Below, piece by piece: positions 23,300-34,966 of a stretch of DNA of 64,000 nt. The stretch's first letter is position 1. The number at the start of each line of letters is the position of its first letter. Source of the stretch: Sodiomyces alkalinus F11 (Eukaryota; Ascomycota; Sordariomycetes; Glomerellales; Plectosphaerellaceae); assembly GCF_003711515.1 (NCBI RefSeq), contig NW_021167080.1, forward strand, positions 5,660,346 to 5,724,345, written 5' to 3'. The translations under genes were made by a program, and so were the position numbers. The notes below the pieces were generated by a model that worked only from the letters and a program-made list of their open reading frames with translations, did not search any database and was not told the origin of the DNA.

Positions 23300-24711
23300 C
23301 CACGAGGGGATCTTCCTAGCTGGCACTAAGGTAGGAATGGCACTTGCCGGTTGCGACACTACGAAGTCCTCTGGTCGTATTCGAACTCGGAATATACCTT
23401 ATTATGCCGACGTCATCTGGAAGACTTTCTATTGTATTATAATCACCTAAGCCACACAGGCATGGCAACATTCTGGCGTTCTGGAGTCGGCTTTCATTGA
23501 TGACCTGGATGCTCGCACATGGGATGGACGCGGGGGAAAAGATATCATGATGACCGGGAGGACAGAGTCGACGGATGTCCGTCCTTGACACAACCGTGGC
23601 TTGAATAAACGAGAGAACCAACACCCACCTACTACTCGCCCTACTAGGTATTTTTCTATATACCGCTACTACCAGTGTGTTGAATGTGACGAATTGACCT
23701 GGATCCCTAGATCTGACCTTGACTTACAGTCGTATTCACTGATGTATATATTTTCACTCTCAAGTCGGAGTAGTGGTCTTATAGATTCCAACCTCCACCA
23801 CACATAATGGTGGTGGAATATCCGTGGTAAGAAATCCACAGAACTTCCCGTATAAGTTATTATTAAGCTTACGGTATCGAGATCTCTAGATATTCAATGA
23901 AAGTCGGCTGAAGGGCGGAGAACTTAGAACCCCATTCACGGAACTACGGATTCTCTTAAGCTTTCTTCCGCAGCCATTACTTCCATCATTTTCTGCATAG
24001 TGGAACTTTCTTCTCTCATTATCCTCATAGCTAACTCACGAAACCATCAAAGGGACATAAAAACCGCATCATTACAGTAAGTGCAAAAGGTTTCTGTCCC
24101 GTCAAACGTATCTACGTCGCATATTAATGCTGGGCAGGTACGATGGGAACGTTTTGCCCCGCCCCCATTTTGGCGGGGACCCTGCTGGTCCCCATGGTAG
24201 AGACCCAGATGGGGCGGGGGACCTTGATGGCCACCTTTATGACCACGAGCTCACTTTGAGCTACATTGTCATATGTGGTCCCTTAAATATCACGCACGCA
24301 CTTCATAATAGGACTCGACATGAGTTGCAAATGGCAGGCGAACCGGGTATTTAAGCACACGGGTGTTTCTTCCTTGCCTTGCGCTTGCTGTACCTGGAAC
24401 ATTACCTTACCTTCTTCTCTTGAGTGGCGCTCGGCCGGACTTGATTTTCTGGCCACCGGGATTTAAAACTTAAAACTCTAGAAGAGAGTTGCTGTCGCGG
24501 CCACCGTCGCTGTCTTGGCCTTACTTTGCCTTTGTGGCTGCCTCATTCTCCGCGTGTTCAGGACGCCAGAGGCGACCTTCATACATACAGGATAAAAGAA
24601 AGGGATATTTCGGTTTATTTCGGTATATATCAAGGAGTCAAGCAGTTTAGGCTCGTCTCCCGGCTTCCTCCTCCACAAGCTTCTTATCACCGTTCGGCCA
24701 GTATATCAAAC
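23300..24711. other. Intergenic with a GC-rich nested inverted repeat
   Basis: No gene is supported. The main structure is the GC-rich hairpin at 24157-24220. A smaller imperfect hairpin (CCTCCACCAC facing GGTGGTGGAA) lies near 23790-23820. The remainder is AT-rich and unremarkable. Confidence 0.6.
24157..24220. repeat. GC-rich nested inverted repeat
   Basis: The outer arms CCCCGCCCCCAT (24157-24168) and ATGGGGCGGGG (24209-24219) pair with one bulge. The inner arms GGGGACC (24175-24181) and GGTCCCC (24187-24193) pair perfectly around a 5-nt loop. The block stands out from its AT-rich surroundings. Confidence 0.75.
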
Positions 24712-25904
24712 ATGCCATCATCATCACCAGCAGCAGTCGATATGGTCATCCCACCCAAAACGTCCTCTCTGCAGCCCTTTATGGTTCTCTGTGTTGCGCC
24801 GTTTCTCGGCTACAGGGACATTCAGGCCCTCCGCTGTGTCTGCACGGTTCGTCGACGTTTGTCCCACCCCGTCTCCCCAAAAGGCGGTTATGGAGACAAT
24901 ACCTAGTTGCTAACTCTCTCTTTTCTTGGTTCTTTTCCTTCTAGGAATGGCGCCGAATACTCGACCAATATGAGCGCTCGGTCAGCCTCAGGCACTCCGG
25001 CCTGCGCGAGTACGAGGTCCAGCCGCGGCACCTCATCCTTGGCTCAGAGACGCCCACGCGCTATGTGATACCGTTTCCCTCGTACCCCGGAATCCGCGAG
25101 TTGGAAGAACGAGCGCGCCAAATCCAATACGTCGTCCACCAGACCAACTACCTCAAGGACGGCTTTAGTTGCATCGGCCTGGGAGACTGCGCCCCGGAGG
25201 AGTTGTCCCGCGCGACCCAAGGGATCGAGAGAGCCCTGTGGCTCTGCAGCGACATCGCCGATCTCGAGGCTGCTCCTTGGGCCTCGTTCAAGGACGTCCC
25301 CGAGAATCTCCGCGTACACCGGCACCTTGTCGGGCATGGGCGCGAGGATCGCGAACAAGCTTCGGATGCAACGACGACCAAGGAGGATCGGGTTTCCGAG
25401 AAGCCTGTTCGAGTAACGCAGCTCGAGCTGCTCGAAAACCTCCCGACGGTGGACCTGGCGAGGCTTGTCGTGTTGTTATTTCTGACGAGACACGCGTTCA
25501 TGGAGTTCGTGTGCGGAGAGGCTCCCCGGGACTTTCAGAACCCATTATATGCAGAATGGTGCATGAGCGTAGTCGAGGCGACGCTGAGACATGGTGTCTT
25601 CTTTTTGCATGCGCAGATCCAGGGTGGCAACGAGCACTTGCTCGGACGAGCCGGTGTGGGCTCGCCCCTAGCCCGCAGGGCCGCTGAGATTGCGACCGAT
25701 CTGGTCGAGGAGATCCGCCTGTGGGAGAAATCTTGGCAAAACATGCTGCCGGGGCTCAACATGACCGTCCAGGGAACCTTTCGAAGGAGGATTGGCTGTG
25801 ACCCGAGGCAATCGCTCTATTTTGCGGCGGAGATGATCAAGGGGAACAACGTGACGTGCGGTAACTGCAAGACGGTGATAGCCGACGCTGGACACAATTC
25901 TTGA
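24712..25904 (+). CDS. F-box-like protein, function unknown
   Basis: Exons 24712..24846 and 24945..25904 give 364 residues. The intron has donor GTTCGT (weak), branch GCTAAC and acceptor TAG. It joins RCVCT to EWRRILDQYE and so completes a short F-box-like helix pair: FMVLCVAPFLGYRDIQALRCVC then EWRRIL. The rest is helical with no named domain. A single CGNC near the C-terminus (VTCGNCKTVI) is too little for a zinc finger. In-frame ATGs further upstream exist, but 24712 follows a plausible leader (ATCAAACATG). It may be an SCF substrate adaptor, but the F-box score would need profile support. Confidence 0.7.
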
Positions 25905-26758
25905 GATGGCCTCACGTACATCGCGGGGACGACGTTTCCAGGGGTAGGGTGGGGGAGCTGGGGTGGGATGAAGGCTAACGCGTCCCACGAACCGACAATG
26001 ACCGATATATTTTATCTGTATTCAATACGCAGAATCAGACAGGCTAATAGAAAATGAATAGACGCAGTGCAAAAGGTAACAATCGGCATTGTGTAAAGGA
26101 ATGATTCAATCCGGAGCAGATCAGTCTGCAGCAGAGCAGAGGTAAGGGAGCCCGGCTAGACACATGATCGTGATGTCTGTTCTCAAGGGTCTGACGGGAA
26201 ACTGACCGAGACTCGCCGAAACGAATCAATGACCGAATAATACGTACCATACGAACTTATTTATGTACTCCGTAGGTACCTTGGCCAAAAGCTATGACAG
26301 ACGTCCTTCGGGGTTTGAAGCACCTACATATTGTAATGCCTATCCCTACATGCCTTAGGTGGGTATATACGTGTACAACGTACGTTGTAGGTAGGCGATG
26401 AAAGGTGAGCATGCGCGGGGAGGGTGGATTTGTGACAGAGGTGGGGCGGGGCTGCTTATATACACGTGTACCGTACACGTAGATGATTGATGTGTCCACG
26501 GTCCAATCAGAACTGGGGTTGGCGTTCGTGGGTACTTTCAGCTTCATAAGTCACATGATGTGGGCCACAAATCCGAGGGTTTACGCCCTAGAAAATTCGG
26601 GCTGGGGCCTTTCCCAAGAGACTTGCGACCCTCCAGTGTGAAGCGAACTTCGAACGACCAGGTCTCAATCTCCATCCCGCACGCCAGGCCAATCCAGCAA
26701 TTCGCTTCTCGATTCGACATATCGGAAAGCGAATTCCCTGAACCTCACAACCGCAACC
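25905..26758. other. Intergenic, promoter of ribosomal protein uS19
   Basis: No gene is supported. A perfect 14-bp palindrome ACAACGTACGTTGT lies at 26375-26388 and TACACGTGTA at 26461-26470. A TACTCCGTAGGTACCTT word lies near 26266-26282. The last 200 bp should be the uS19 promoter. Confidence 0.6.
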
Positions 26759-27765
<1,007 letters not shown>

Positions 27766-28597
27766 AAAAAAACCAAAAGATGGATGGTTTATGCGGAGGC
27801 GCTGTTTATCCGGTCTTTTTATGAGGGAAGATGGGTTCTTGCATTCACGGTCATCAAACAAGGCGAACGGGAATGGTCTTGATAGTATGGTTATGGCGGA
27901 GCAAAGCCATCTGCTATCATGTTGATTTGACAATCGGGTAGTGCAATACAACTTCCGTTGTCCCGCTAAGACATGCTGCGCCGTCTTCTACCTTCCCCTA
28001 CTCAGCTGAGTGGTGACGCTCTACATAGCTGTGAGGTTCTGACCGGGCCTTCCATAGTCCATGGGTAGAGGGTTTGGACAAGGGTCTGTACCTTAGGAGT
28101 TTAGTCAGGCGTAGGGACAAGGACTGCCCTCGCGTATCGTTCTCGACTCGAGTATCAAAGACGAGCAACAAGCGCCTTCGCTTTTGCGTCGCACTGTCTT
28201 TTTATGGGGAGCAGACCCCTCGAGCCGCAACTCAAAACATGAGAAAGAGCAAAAAGGAGAAAGACGTAGTGGCTTTCCAACCGCGAGGGGGGATTTCGGT
28301 GGAAAGAGACTCCTAACGAGCACCTTAATGTCCTGAATATCGCGAGAGTTCAAATGTCTCCAACCTTGCCCATCATGCAGACACGCATCGCCGGCTCGCC
28401 TCTTCATCTTTTCATCTTTTCACCTTTTCACCTTTTCATCTCTTCGCCCCTTCACCTCTTCGTCCAACATCTTCCCCTATGAACATTACTACCTTGTAGG
28501 CAATAGGACGCAGATTCGAAGCTCAAGTTACGAGCGCTTGCATCGACACGGACACATCCACCACCTACCACCACCTCCCCCCCAAGAGCTCTCAAGC
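27766..28597. other. Intergenic with pyrimidine tandem repeat
   Basis: No gene is supported. A repeated TTTTCAYC/TTCAYCT motif runs from about 28401 to 28470 upstream of the SET gene and is probably promoter or 5' UTR sequence. Confidence 0.6.
28401..28470. repeat. TTTTCAYC-type degenerate tandem repeat
   Basis: Units of about 9-10 nt (CTTTTCATC, CTTTTCACC and variants) follow one another without interruption. This is a strand-asymmetric pyrimidine tract about 130-200 bp before the SET-domain start. Confidence 0.75.
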
Positions 28598-29752
28598 ATG
28601 TCGCAGAATACCAATCATTCCGAGAAAAGCAGCGCCGGACCTTCGGTCAGGGGAAGGAGAAGAGGGATGCCCGGGACGTACGAGATACACCCCTCAGTTT
28701 TTGTACAGGGAGGGGGGGCAGAGCCTGTTGATCCCGACGCGATCACTCCGGCACCCCCCCTTGACCAAAGACAGGAGGAAGAGGGCGAAATTGTCGAAGG
28801 AGGTGAAAACATCCCGGCACTTCCCGTAGAGGGAGACCGGGAAGAGCCCCCTGCTTCGAACGAGAGTACTCTAGCCACTGGCCCTGATAAAGGAAAGGGG
28901 AAAAGCGTCCAATTCGCGGAACATGATAAGACCATCAGTAGTGGAAGAAGGGGAGCAGCTGAACTCGACGAGATCACTCCGGCACCCCCCCAAAACGTTC
29001 CGACATCCCGCGTTGATGAAGGAGAGGGGGTCGTTGGCGCAACCCAAAGCAGGTCCGCCAACAGGTCCGTCGAGAGGCCTCATCCAATGCCCGCCTCGGT
29101 TGATCCCAGCGACGTCGTCTACTTGAACGAGTCGGGACCCCGGGGGCAAGGCGTCTTCTCGCGGTACCCGGTACAACACGGCCTCACCATCTTCGCCGAG
29201 GCCCCGCTCCTGGTGTGCCGGGAGGTTGAGCTGCTGAACGAACACGGGTTCTCGCACGCCTGGGAAACAGCGGTGCCGACGGCGCGGCAGCAACTGAAGG
29301 CCATGTTCCCTCAGCTACAGCGCGTGCCTAACCTCCTGGTGGGTTACCCAGAGACACAGCAGATGCTCGAGACGTTTCTCAGGGACCGGGCGTTCAAGGC
29401 GATGAAAGTGGGGTCCACGGGCGCGACATGCGTCGTGGGCGGCTATGCCTCCTTTGTCAACCATGCGTGTCCGGGCGACATTACTCAGATCAACGCGAGA
29501 GTGAACCCCATTGCGTCTGTCGCGCCGCGCTTCGTGCTCAAGGCCACGAGGGATATTAGGCCCGGCGAGGAGATATTCATCGACTACGGCAAGCCGTTGG
29601 GTTTCCGCTGTTGCTGCCGCGTGTGCGAAGACATCCGGTCAAACAAGTTTGGCGGCCGGCTCAGGCTGTGGATGAAATATCAGTGGGAGAAACAGAGGTG
29701 GTGCAGACAGTGGAAGAGAGGCAAATCGATGCAGACGGTGTGGAGCTATTAA
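28598..29752 (+). CDS. SET-domain protein, putative lysine methyltransferase
   Basis: One exon of 384 codons from the first in-frame ATG (28598, MSQNTNHSEK). Residues 1-165 are acidic, Pro-rich and low-complexity, with two ITPAPP segments about 77 residues apart. The SET domain runs from about 170 (DVVYLNESGPRGQGVFS) to 345. It has SFVNHAC (about 285), LKATRDIRPGEEIFIDYG (about 310-328) and a post-SET-like cysteine group FRCCCRVC. This resembles the stand-alone SET proteins of filamentous fungi (SET5/SMYD-like in the broad sense), but there is no MYND finger. Family members methylate lysines on histones or other proteins; no substrate can be inferred. The asparagine of the classical NHSCxPN motif is not at the usual position (NHACPGDITQIN). 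Confidence 0.85.
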   Translation: MSQNTNHSEKSSAGPSVRGRRRGMPGTYEIHPSVFVQGGGAEPVDPDAITPAPPLDQRQEEEGEIVEGGENIPALPVEGDREEPPASNESTLATGPDKGKGKSVQFAEHDKTISSGRRGAAELDEITPAPPQNVPTSRVDEGEGVVGATQSRSANRSVERPHPMPASVDPSDVVYLNESGPRGQGVFSRYPVQHGLTIFAEAPLLVCREVELLNEHGFSHAWETAVPTARQQLKAMFPQLQRVPNLLVGYPETQQMLETFLRDRAFKAMKVGSTGATCVVGGYASFVNHACPGDITQINARVNPIASVAPRFVLKATRDIRPGEEIFIDYGKPLGFRCCCRVCEDIRSNKFGGRLRLWMKYQWEKQRWCRQWKRGKSMQTVWSY

Positions 29753-30511
29753 TCCGAACGGAAAGAGAGATGGGAGAGAGAGTGGTGAAGAGCCTCGAGC
29801 GTTGACTTTTTATTATCCTGTCTTTTTCTTATTTCCGTGTAGTTTGGGGGTTTCTGTCTTGATTTTCTTCCCAGCGGGATCATTGGACTCCAGCGTCTGT
29901 CTTGTTTTCGAGCCAAGCCCCCTTTTTGGGCGTATATAAATTCTCTAATAGCCTTCGCGGGGGAACGACGTGGGAAAGATAAACCATGTCACCCATCCTT
30001 TCCCACATCACTGTTGGAACTCGCTCGTTTGCTGCTTACGTGTCTGAACGTCGTTATTTAACGTGGTAATGCCAATCTCTATCATGCTAGGTAGGAGAAG
30101 GGGAATGCAGGAGGGCCTCATCCGGGACATTTTGGCATCCCCATCGGAGGCATGACGGGATTCTGTAGTCGGCGAGTATTCTGACCATTCTGACCAAAGC
30201 CCGATACGTACGATGCCACACATAGATGGTGTATTTATGAGCGTTCTTGTGACGGCCACTTGGTTAATATATCCCGGTGTTTATGGCTAGTCCGTTCGTC
30301 TTGAGAACAAATGAAAGAACCGTTGTTGTATGTTGTATTCTTGCAGGACCTTACCACCCCGTCATGTTCGATCCGCTAGTTTTTGTTCGGTATCATACAA
30401 CCCGCCCCCCCCTCCCCCATGCGGCTATAGTTGCCATGGCGTCGCTGCTGCGACGGAAACAAGGGTTGAGTTCTTCATTTCCTTCGTCTTCCTGTTCGTC
30501 GTCGTCCTCCT
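29753..30511. other. Intergenic, SET gene to complex I gene (convergent)
   Basis: No gene is supported and nothing distinctive was seen beyond T-rich 3' UTR-like sequence after 29805. Confidence 0.6.
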
Positions 30512-31264
30512 CTATTCCATTTGTGCGGCCAGCTTCTTGGCCTTGCGTTCCTCCTCTGCCAGGTGCAAGTTCCTGTAGTGCGCTACCAGGTGGTCGAGGT
30601 TGGCCTGCGAGCCGGCGGGGATGTTACGGGCGGCGGAGCTCTGAACGGCCCTGTATTTTGTGAGACTTGCGTTAGTTTCTCTTTTTCTTCTTCTTTTTTC
30701 TTCTTCTTTTTTCTTCTTCTTCTTTTTCTTTTCTTTCCTTTTCCTCGTAAAGGAGACAAGGAGAGTATGAGGAGAAGCGAAGAAAAAGCAAGACGTACTC
30801 GGGGTAGCGGAGGTCAATGTCGCGGTTCGCGGGGGCGTGGAGGAAGAGGGTGCGGTCGAAGCCGGCCTGCTCGACGGCCTTGGTGTGGAGAGCGTTGCGC
30901 TCCTCCCATGTCTCCTGCCAGTGCCGGTACTCGTGGATCTTGCGGGTCAGCCAGGGCGCCTCGCCGTCTTTTCCGGGCTGCGAGGCCTGGTAGACTACGT
31001 AGCATGCGGGCATCGCGGCGATGGTTGCCCAGAAGCCGGGCTATGTTGTCAAGAACAGATTAGCCCGTGTGTGTCTGATCGGGGGGAATTGAAAAGGACG
31101 ATCGAGGGGTGGGGACGGTGAGATAAGTATCGTACCCCGAAGGACTCGTTGACAGGTTCGGCGTGGTGGTGGTCATGGCTGGAGGCGTGGCGGCGCGCGG
31201 GGCGGGGAGCGGATCGGCGGGCCTGGCGTGCGATGCAGGCGCCTCGATGTCGGATGGCCTGCAT
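30512..31264 (-). CDS. Mitochondrial complex I accessory subunit, 17.8 kDa type
   Basis: Three exons on the minus strand: 31264..31136, 31040..30799 and 30650..30512, giving 169 residues. Introns have donors GTACGA and GTACGT and acceptors TAG and CAG; the second contains a long pyrimidine tract. The N-terminus MQAIRHRGACIARQARR is an Arg-rich mitochondrial presequence. It is followed by HASSHDHHHAEPVNESFG and one membrane segment, GFWATIAAMPACYVVYQAS. A matrix-facing or intermembrane helical domain follows (WLTRKIHEYRHWQETWEER, then HAPANRDIDLRYPE). This arrangement fits the fungal NADH:ubiquinone oxidoreductase 17.8 kDa subunit. I recognise it from overall pattern rather than a catalytic motif. 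Another single-pass complex I subunit is the alternative. Confidence 0.78.
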
Positions 31265-31842
31265 CTTGAGAGGGTGTTGACTGGGTGCGCGAGCGAGTTG
31301 CGTCGTCAATTGGGGGTTTTCTCGTGATGACTGAGGTCCATCCACCGAGGTTGGAGAACGGGCTCGTCTCGTGGGCTTGGTTTGGAGGTTTGTGGCTCTG
31401 CTGGATTCTTACATAATCGAGAAGCGCTAGACGCCAATGTGCGCTTGATGGACCAATCACATCATGCCGAATTACAATTTCAATCGACGTTTTGTCGCCT
31501 TCTGTTAACAGCTGGACGCATTGTCCCCTTTTATCATTAAAAACGAAGTATTACTTCGCAGATTCAGCTTCGGCCGATTCTTTAGACTTCGATATGGTGG
31601 TGATGAGGTGTCCTTTTCTTCCTCCTTGACTCAACTCACCTGCTTTCATCTCATTTATTTTGTAACAGCCAGAGAGTATGCTTCTTGTGGAGTGACAAAC
31701 CATATTTATTTCATTGTATCTTGCTTTTCAAACAAGTTTTCGTTTTGTCTGTTTGTTAGGCTCCTCACATCTGGCCTCTTTCTCGGATCCGACTTTATTA
31801 CATCACCGCCTTCACCCCCGGTCTTTCATCAACGGTCTCACA
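31265..31842. other. Divergent promoter region, complex I subunit and SIL1
   Basis: 578 bp between divergently transcribed genes. CGAAGTA-T-TACTTCG, a near-perfect palindrome, lies at 31544-31558. No gene is supported. Confidence 0.65.
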
Positions 31843-33177
31843 ATGCCGCGGCCGAGGTCACCAAGTAATGGCAATATATTATCACCATTTGCTCTCTTTA
31901 TTGCCGTCCTCGGCCTTGTTTCCTTCTTACCGACCTCCTCAGCATCCCAACCTGAATCCTCCCCGTCAGCCGACGTGGAGTTGATATGTCACACCGACAA
32001 CAACTGTTATCCCAAAATCTTCCAGCCAACCGACGAGTTTCAAGTGGTCCATGAAGACCAGGAACTTCCAAACGGTCTCCACATTCGCATGGACATCTGG
32101 ACTGGCCGGAAAGAAGCCAAGCTCAACGATCCGTCAGACGATGAAGATGGAAATCGGGCCCTGGAAGGATTACGCGTCGACTCGGGCGTCGGCGTCGTAG
32201 TGGTCGAACCTCAGGCGGGCGCGGATGAATCGGGGTCGTTGGAAGATTTGATCCCTTCCGGAGCGCCGGTGTACGAATCGTACGGCCGCGTCAAGCCTCC
32301 CGAGGAAGAATCGGGCCAGTTCTATTCCAACCTCGAATACGTCAAGAAGGGCCCTGGCGGCACCGACCTCCCCTTCGACGAAGCCCTCGAATTCCTCGAG
32401 GACATCTCCCACGACATCTACTACGGCGAGAAAATTGCCGAGAACCCCGACACGGTCCAGGCGCTCCTCTGTCTGATGGTGCAGCGGGGGGAGGAGGAGG
32501 AGGGGGAGGGGGAGGAGCCGACGACTTCAGACCGTGACGACGCCACGGCATCACCACCACCTCGTAACCAGCAGGCGGCTTCCATCGTGGCCGCGGCGCT
32601 GCAGAACAACCCACCCGCCGCCCGGATGGTCGGGGACGCCTGGCCCAGCCTAATGGAGTCGACCTGCACTGGGCCCCAGGGGCGGGGATTCCCGCTGCGC
32701 GACGGGTTCTACGCGCCCTTCGCCCCGCTGGACCCTTCGGCCCGGCGAGACGTCCCCGCGGCGCAGGTCAAAGCCCGCGTGGGCGCCCTGAGCAGTCTGC
32801 TGCGCAGCCCCGCGGTGCGCGACGACTTTTTGGCCAGCGGCGGCATGGATCGGCTTTTGGAGGCGCTGACGGGGGCGGCGGGCGGCGGGGCGTGGATGGG
32901 CGTGCAGCGCAAAGTCGGGCACCTTCTCCTGGACCACTTCCTCGACGAGGAGTCGGGCGCGACGAAGGGGCTCTGGCCCGTGTTCCGCGCGTCGGAGCCG
33001 GATGCGGCGAAGAGGAAGCTGGGGCGCGAGGCGGACGAGAAGTGGATCGAGGCCGTCAGGGTGGTGCGTGAGAGGGATGGTGGCAACGACGGGGAGCACT
33101 GGAGCGTGGCGGTGTTGCGCGAGCTGGAGGGGCATCATGCTGCGCAGTTGAAGGGTCTGCCGAAGGAGGAACTGTGA
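31843..33177 (+). CDS. SIL1: ER nucleotide exchange factor SIL1
   Basis: One exon, 444 residues. Sil1 promotes ADP release from the ER Hsp70 Kar2/BiP. Residues about 12-36 (SPFALFIAVLGLVSFLP, then SSAS) are a signal peptide. The Sil1 signature follows: ELICHTDNNCYPKIFQPTDEF and DQELPNGLHIRMDIWTGRKEA. Helical armadillo-like repeats make up the rest (FDEALEFLEDISHDIYYGEK onwards). The C-terminus is PKEEL, a plausible KDEL-like retrieval signal. The start at 31843 (cacaATGCCG) places the signal peptide correctly; an in-frame extension upstream has no ATG nearby that makes sense. A Glu/Gly-rich insert (EEEEGEGEEP) around residue 220 is a local expansion. Confidence 0.92.
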   Translation: MPRPRSPSNGNILSPFALFIAVLGLVSFLPTSSASQPESSPSADVELICHTDNNCYPKIFQPTDEFQVVHEDQELPNGLHIRMDIWTGRKEAKLNDPSDDEDGNRALEGLRVDSGVGVVVVEPQAGADESGSLEDLIPSGAPVYESYGRVKPPEEESGQFYSNLEYVKKGPGGTDLPFDEALEFLEDISHDIYYGEKIAENPDTVQALLCLMVQRGEEEEGEGEEPTTSDRDDATASPPPRNQQAASIVAAALQNNPPAARMVGDAWPSLMESTCTGPQGRGFPLRDGFYAPFAPLDPSARRDVPAAQVKARVGALSSLLRSPAVRDDFLASGGMDRLLEALTGAAGGGAWMGVQRKVGHLLLDHFLDEESGATKGLWPVFRASEPDAAKRKLGREADEKWIEAVRVVRERDGGNDGEHWSVAVLRELEGHHAAQLKGLPKEEL

Positions 33178-33730
33178 GGAGGAGTGCGTTAGTTGCTTTT
33201 TCTTCTATTGTATTTTTGGGACTCGGTCAACAACGATTAACTAGATGTTGGGACATGGGACTGAGATGTTCATAAGATGTATCATGTTGATTTCGACGTA
33301 GGCGGGCCATCAAGCGACTACCTTGCGTTCAGCCAAAGCCAATCTAAGCTACCGCTTCCTTCTCTCGAAAATATTCTCCGACAGCCTACCTAGCCAGTCG
33401 GACAGACAAGACGTTGTGTGACGCCAAAAGCCAGAAGCAATTACGCGCTATGGTGATATATCTCCCCGGTCTCTCGATCATTCCATCCGCCCGGACCTTA
33501 ATTTTCATCCCTCTCTTCACATCCCAAGAAGTCTCTCACGCATCCCAAGCACTCAGATTATGGCCTCAAAAAAGAAAAAAGGCTGACAACAATCGTATTG
33601 TAGGCGGTGTTGTGAAAGAGACAAAAAGAGAGAGGTAATGGTGTTTGTTGTTCCCGGGTGAGTCGAGGAAAGCTGCTGGAGCAGAAAAGCGCGAACGAAG
33701 CGCGCGTCAGGCAAGTGGCAGGATCTTCCT
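33178..33730. other. Intergenic, SIL1 to eIF1 (convergent)
   Basis: No gene is supported and no notable structure was seen; probably two 3' UTRs. Confidence 0.65.
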
Positions 33731-34230
33731 TTAGAAACCGTGGACCTTGACGAGCTAGGAAGAAAAGAATCCGAGTTAGCAAAATAAAAGCGTCCCTCTA
33801 AGAGATGATGTGGAGGTACGAAAAGTGAAAGGAAGCCGAGCGGACACAACCCCCGGAGACCCGACGAGTTTAAATATAGCATGCGACATTGACATACCTT
33901 GGCGTCCATCTCAAGACCTTCCTGCTTGTCGATGAGAAACTCGTGAATGTTCTTGCGCTGGTCGCCCTGGAGCTGGATGACCTCGCCAAGATCCGAGTCT
34001 TCGACGATGGTGCCGTTGCAGGCGAACTTCTTCTTGATGACCTTGAGGATCTTCTTCTGGTCGAAGCGGCGGGGGAGGCCCTGGATGGTGGTCAGGGTCT
34101 TGCGGCCGTTACGCTGCTGGATACGGATGTGGATGTAGTCCTGGGCCTTCTTGGTAGACGCAGTGCCAACGTCGGCCTCCTCGGCATCGGCGAAGGGGTC
34201 GATGGACTTGAGGTTCTCGATGGTCGTCAT
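33731..34230 (-). CDS. SUI1: Translation initiation factor eIF1 (SUI1)
   Basis: Exons 34230..33898 and 33754..33731 give 118 residues. The 143-nt intron has donor GTATGT and acceptor TAG. The last exon is only 24 nt (LVKVHGF plus stop). The SUI1 fold is clear: YIHIRIQQRNGRKTLTTIQG, KKILKVIKKKFACNG, EVIQLQGDQRKNIHEFL and the terminal VHGF. eIF1 binds the 40S P-site region and enforces start-codon choice. Without the terminal microexon the reading frame would run through the intron and end in unrelated residues, so splicing is needed for the canonical C-terminus. Confidence 0.96.
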
Positions 34231-34966
34231 CGATGGCGAAGCGTGGAGGGTTTGCGGTAGTGGAGGGGAGGAGAGCGTGTGGATGGTGTTGCTGCGGCGG
34301 GGTGGCTTTTGTCGACGGGACAAGAAGAATGTGTGCGGGGGAAGGGGGAGGGTTCTGGGTTTGGATGTGGCTTTTTTTTTGAGTCTTTTTATCCGCTTCT
34401 GCGAAGCTTTGTGGCTTGGTCAAATGTGTCCTTGATGTAGGTACCTTACGGAGTAAGAGGAGATGGAAGACGGTTAAGAAGGTTCGGTGGAAGACTTTCT
34501 TTTTCTCGAGCCGTTGAGGTGGTACGTGTCTTTGTGACTCGTTGGTGAGGTCGTGTGGTGGTTCTTTATTTATGACCAAGTGCAGAGGAGAAGAAAAAGA
34601 ATCAAAAGCCGGTTTGAGAGTGGCGGTGGCGGGGTTTTACTGCCCAAAGGTCTGGTTACTTAGGTACTCTAGTTGACCTCACTTGACTCAACGCCACCCC
34701 TTGGCGGCTGTGCTAGCACCCTGTGGGGTTGCCCCTGGGTCATGTGACCGATGTATGTATACAAAATGAATTAATACTCAATGAACAAAGGGATGAGTTT
34801 CGCTCACATGAAACCACAACAAAAAAGTTGTCGACTTGCTCCTGAAGGCCTCGATCTAGACGTAAGCGTCAAGGCATATATCTTGAGTTCACTATCTATA
34901 TTACGGGGTAGTCATCACGATAAAATGGTCTTCTAACTTCCGAGTCCCTTTCCCTTTCCCTGTCCC
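34231..34966. other. Intergenic upstream of eIF1
   Basis: Promoter and 5' UTR of eIF1, with TAGGTACCTTACGGAGTA at about 34439-34456 and TACTTAGGTACTC at about 34658-34670. No gene is supported. Confidence 0.6.

Noticed and set aside
28074..28316. 80-codon plus-strand frame upstream of the SET gene
   Set aside because: Short, basic, without domain or conservation clues; likely chance in the leader region.
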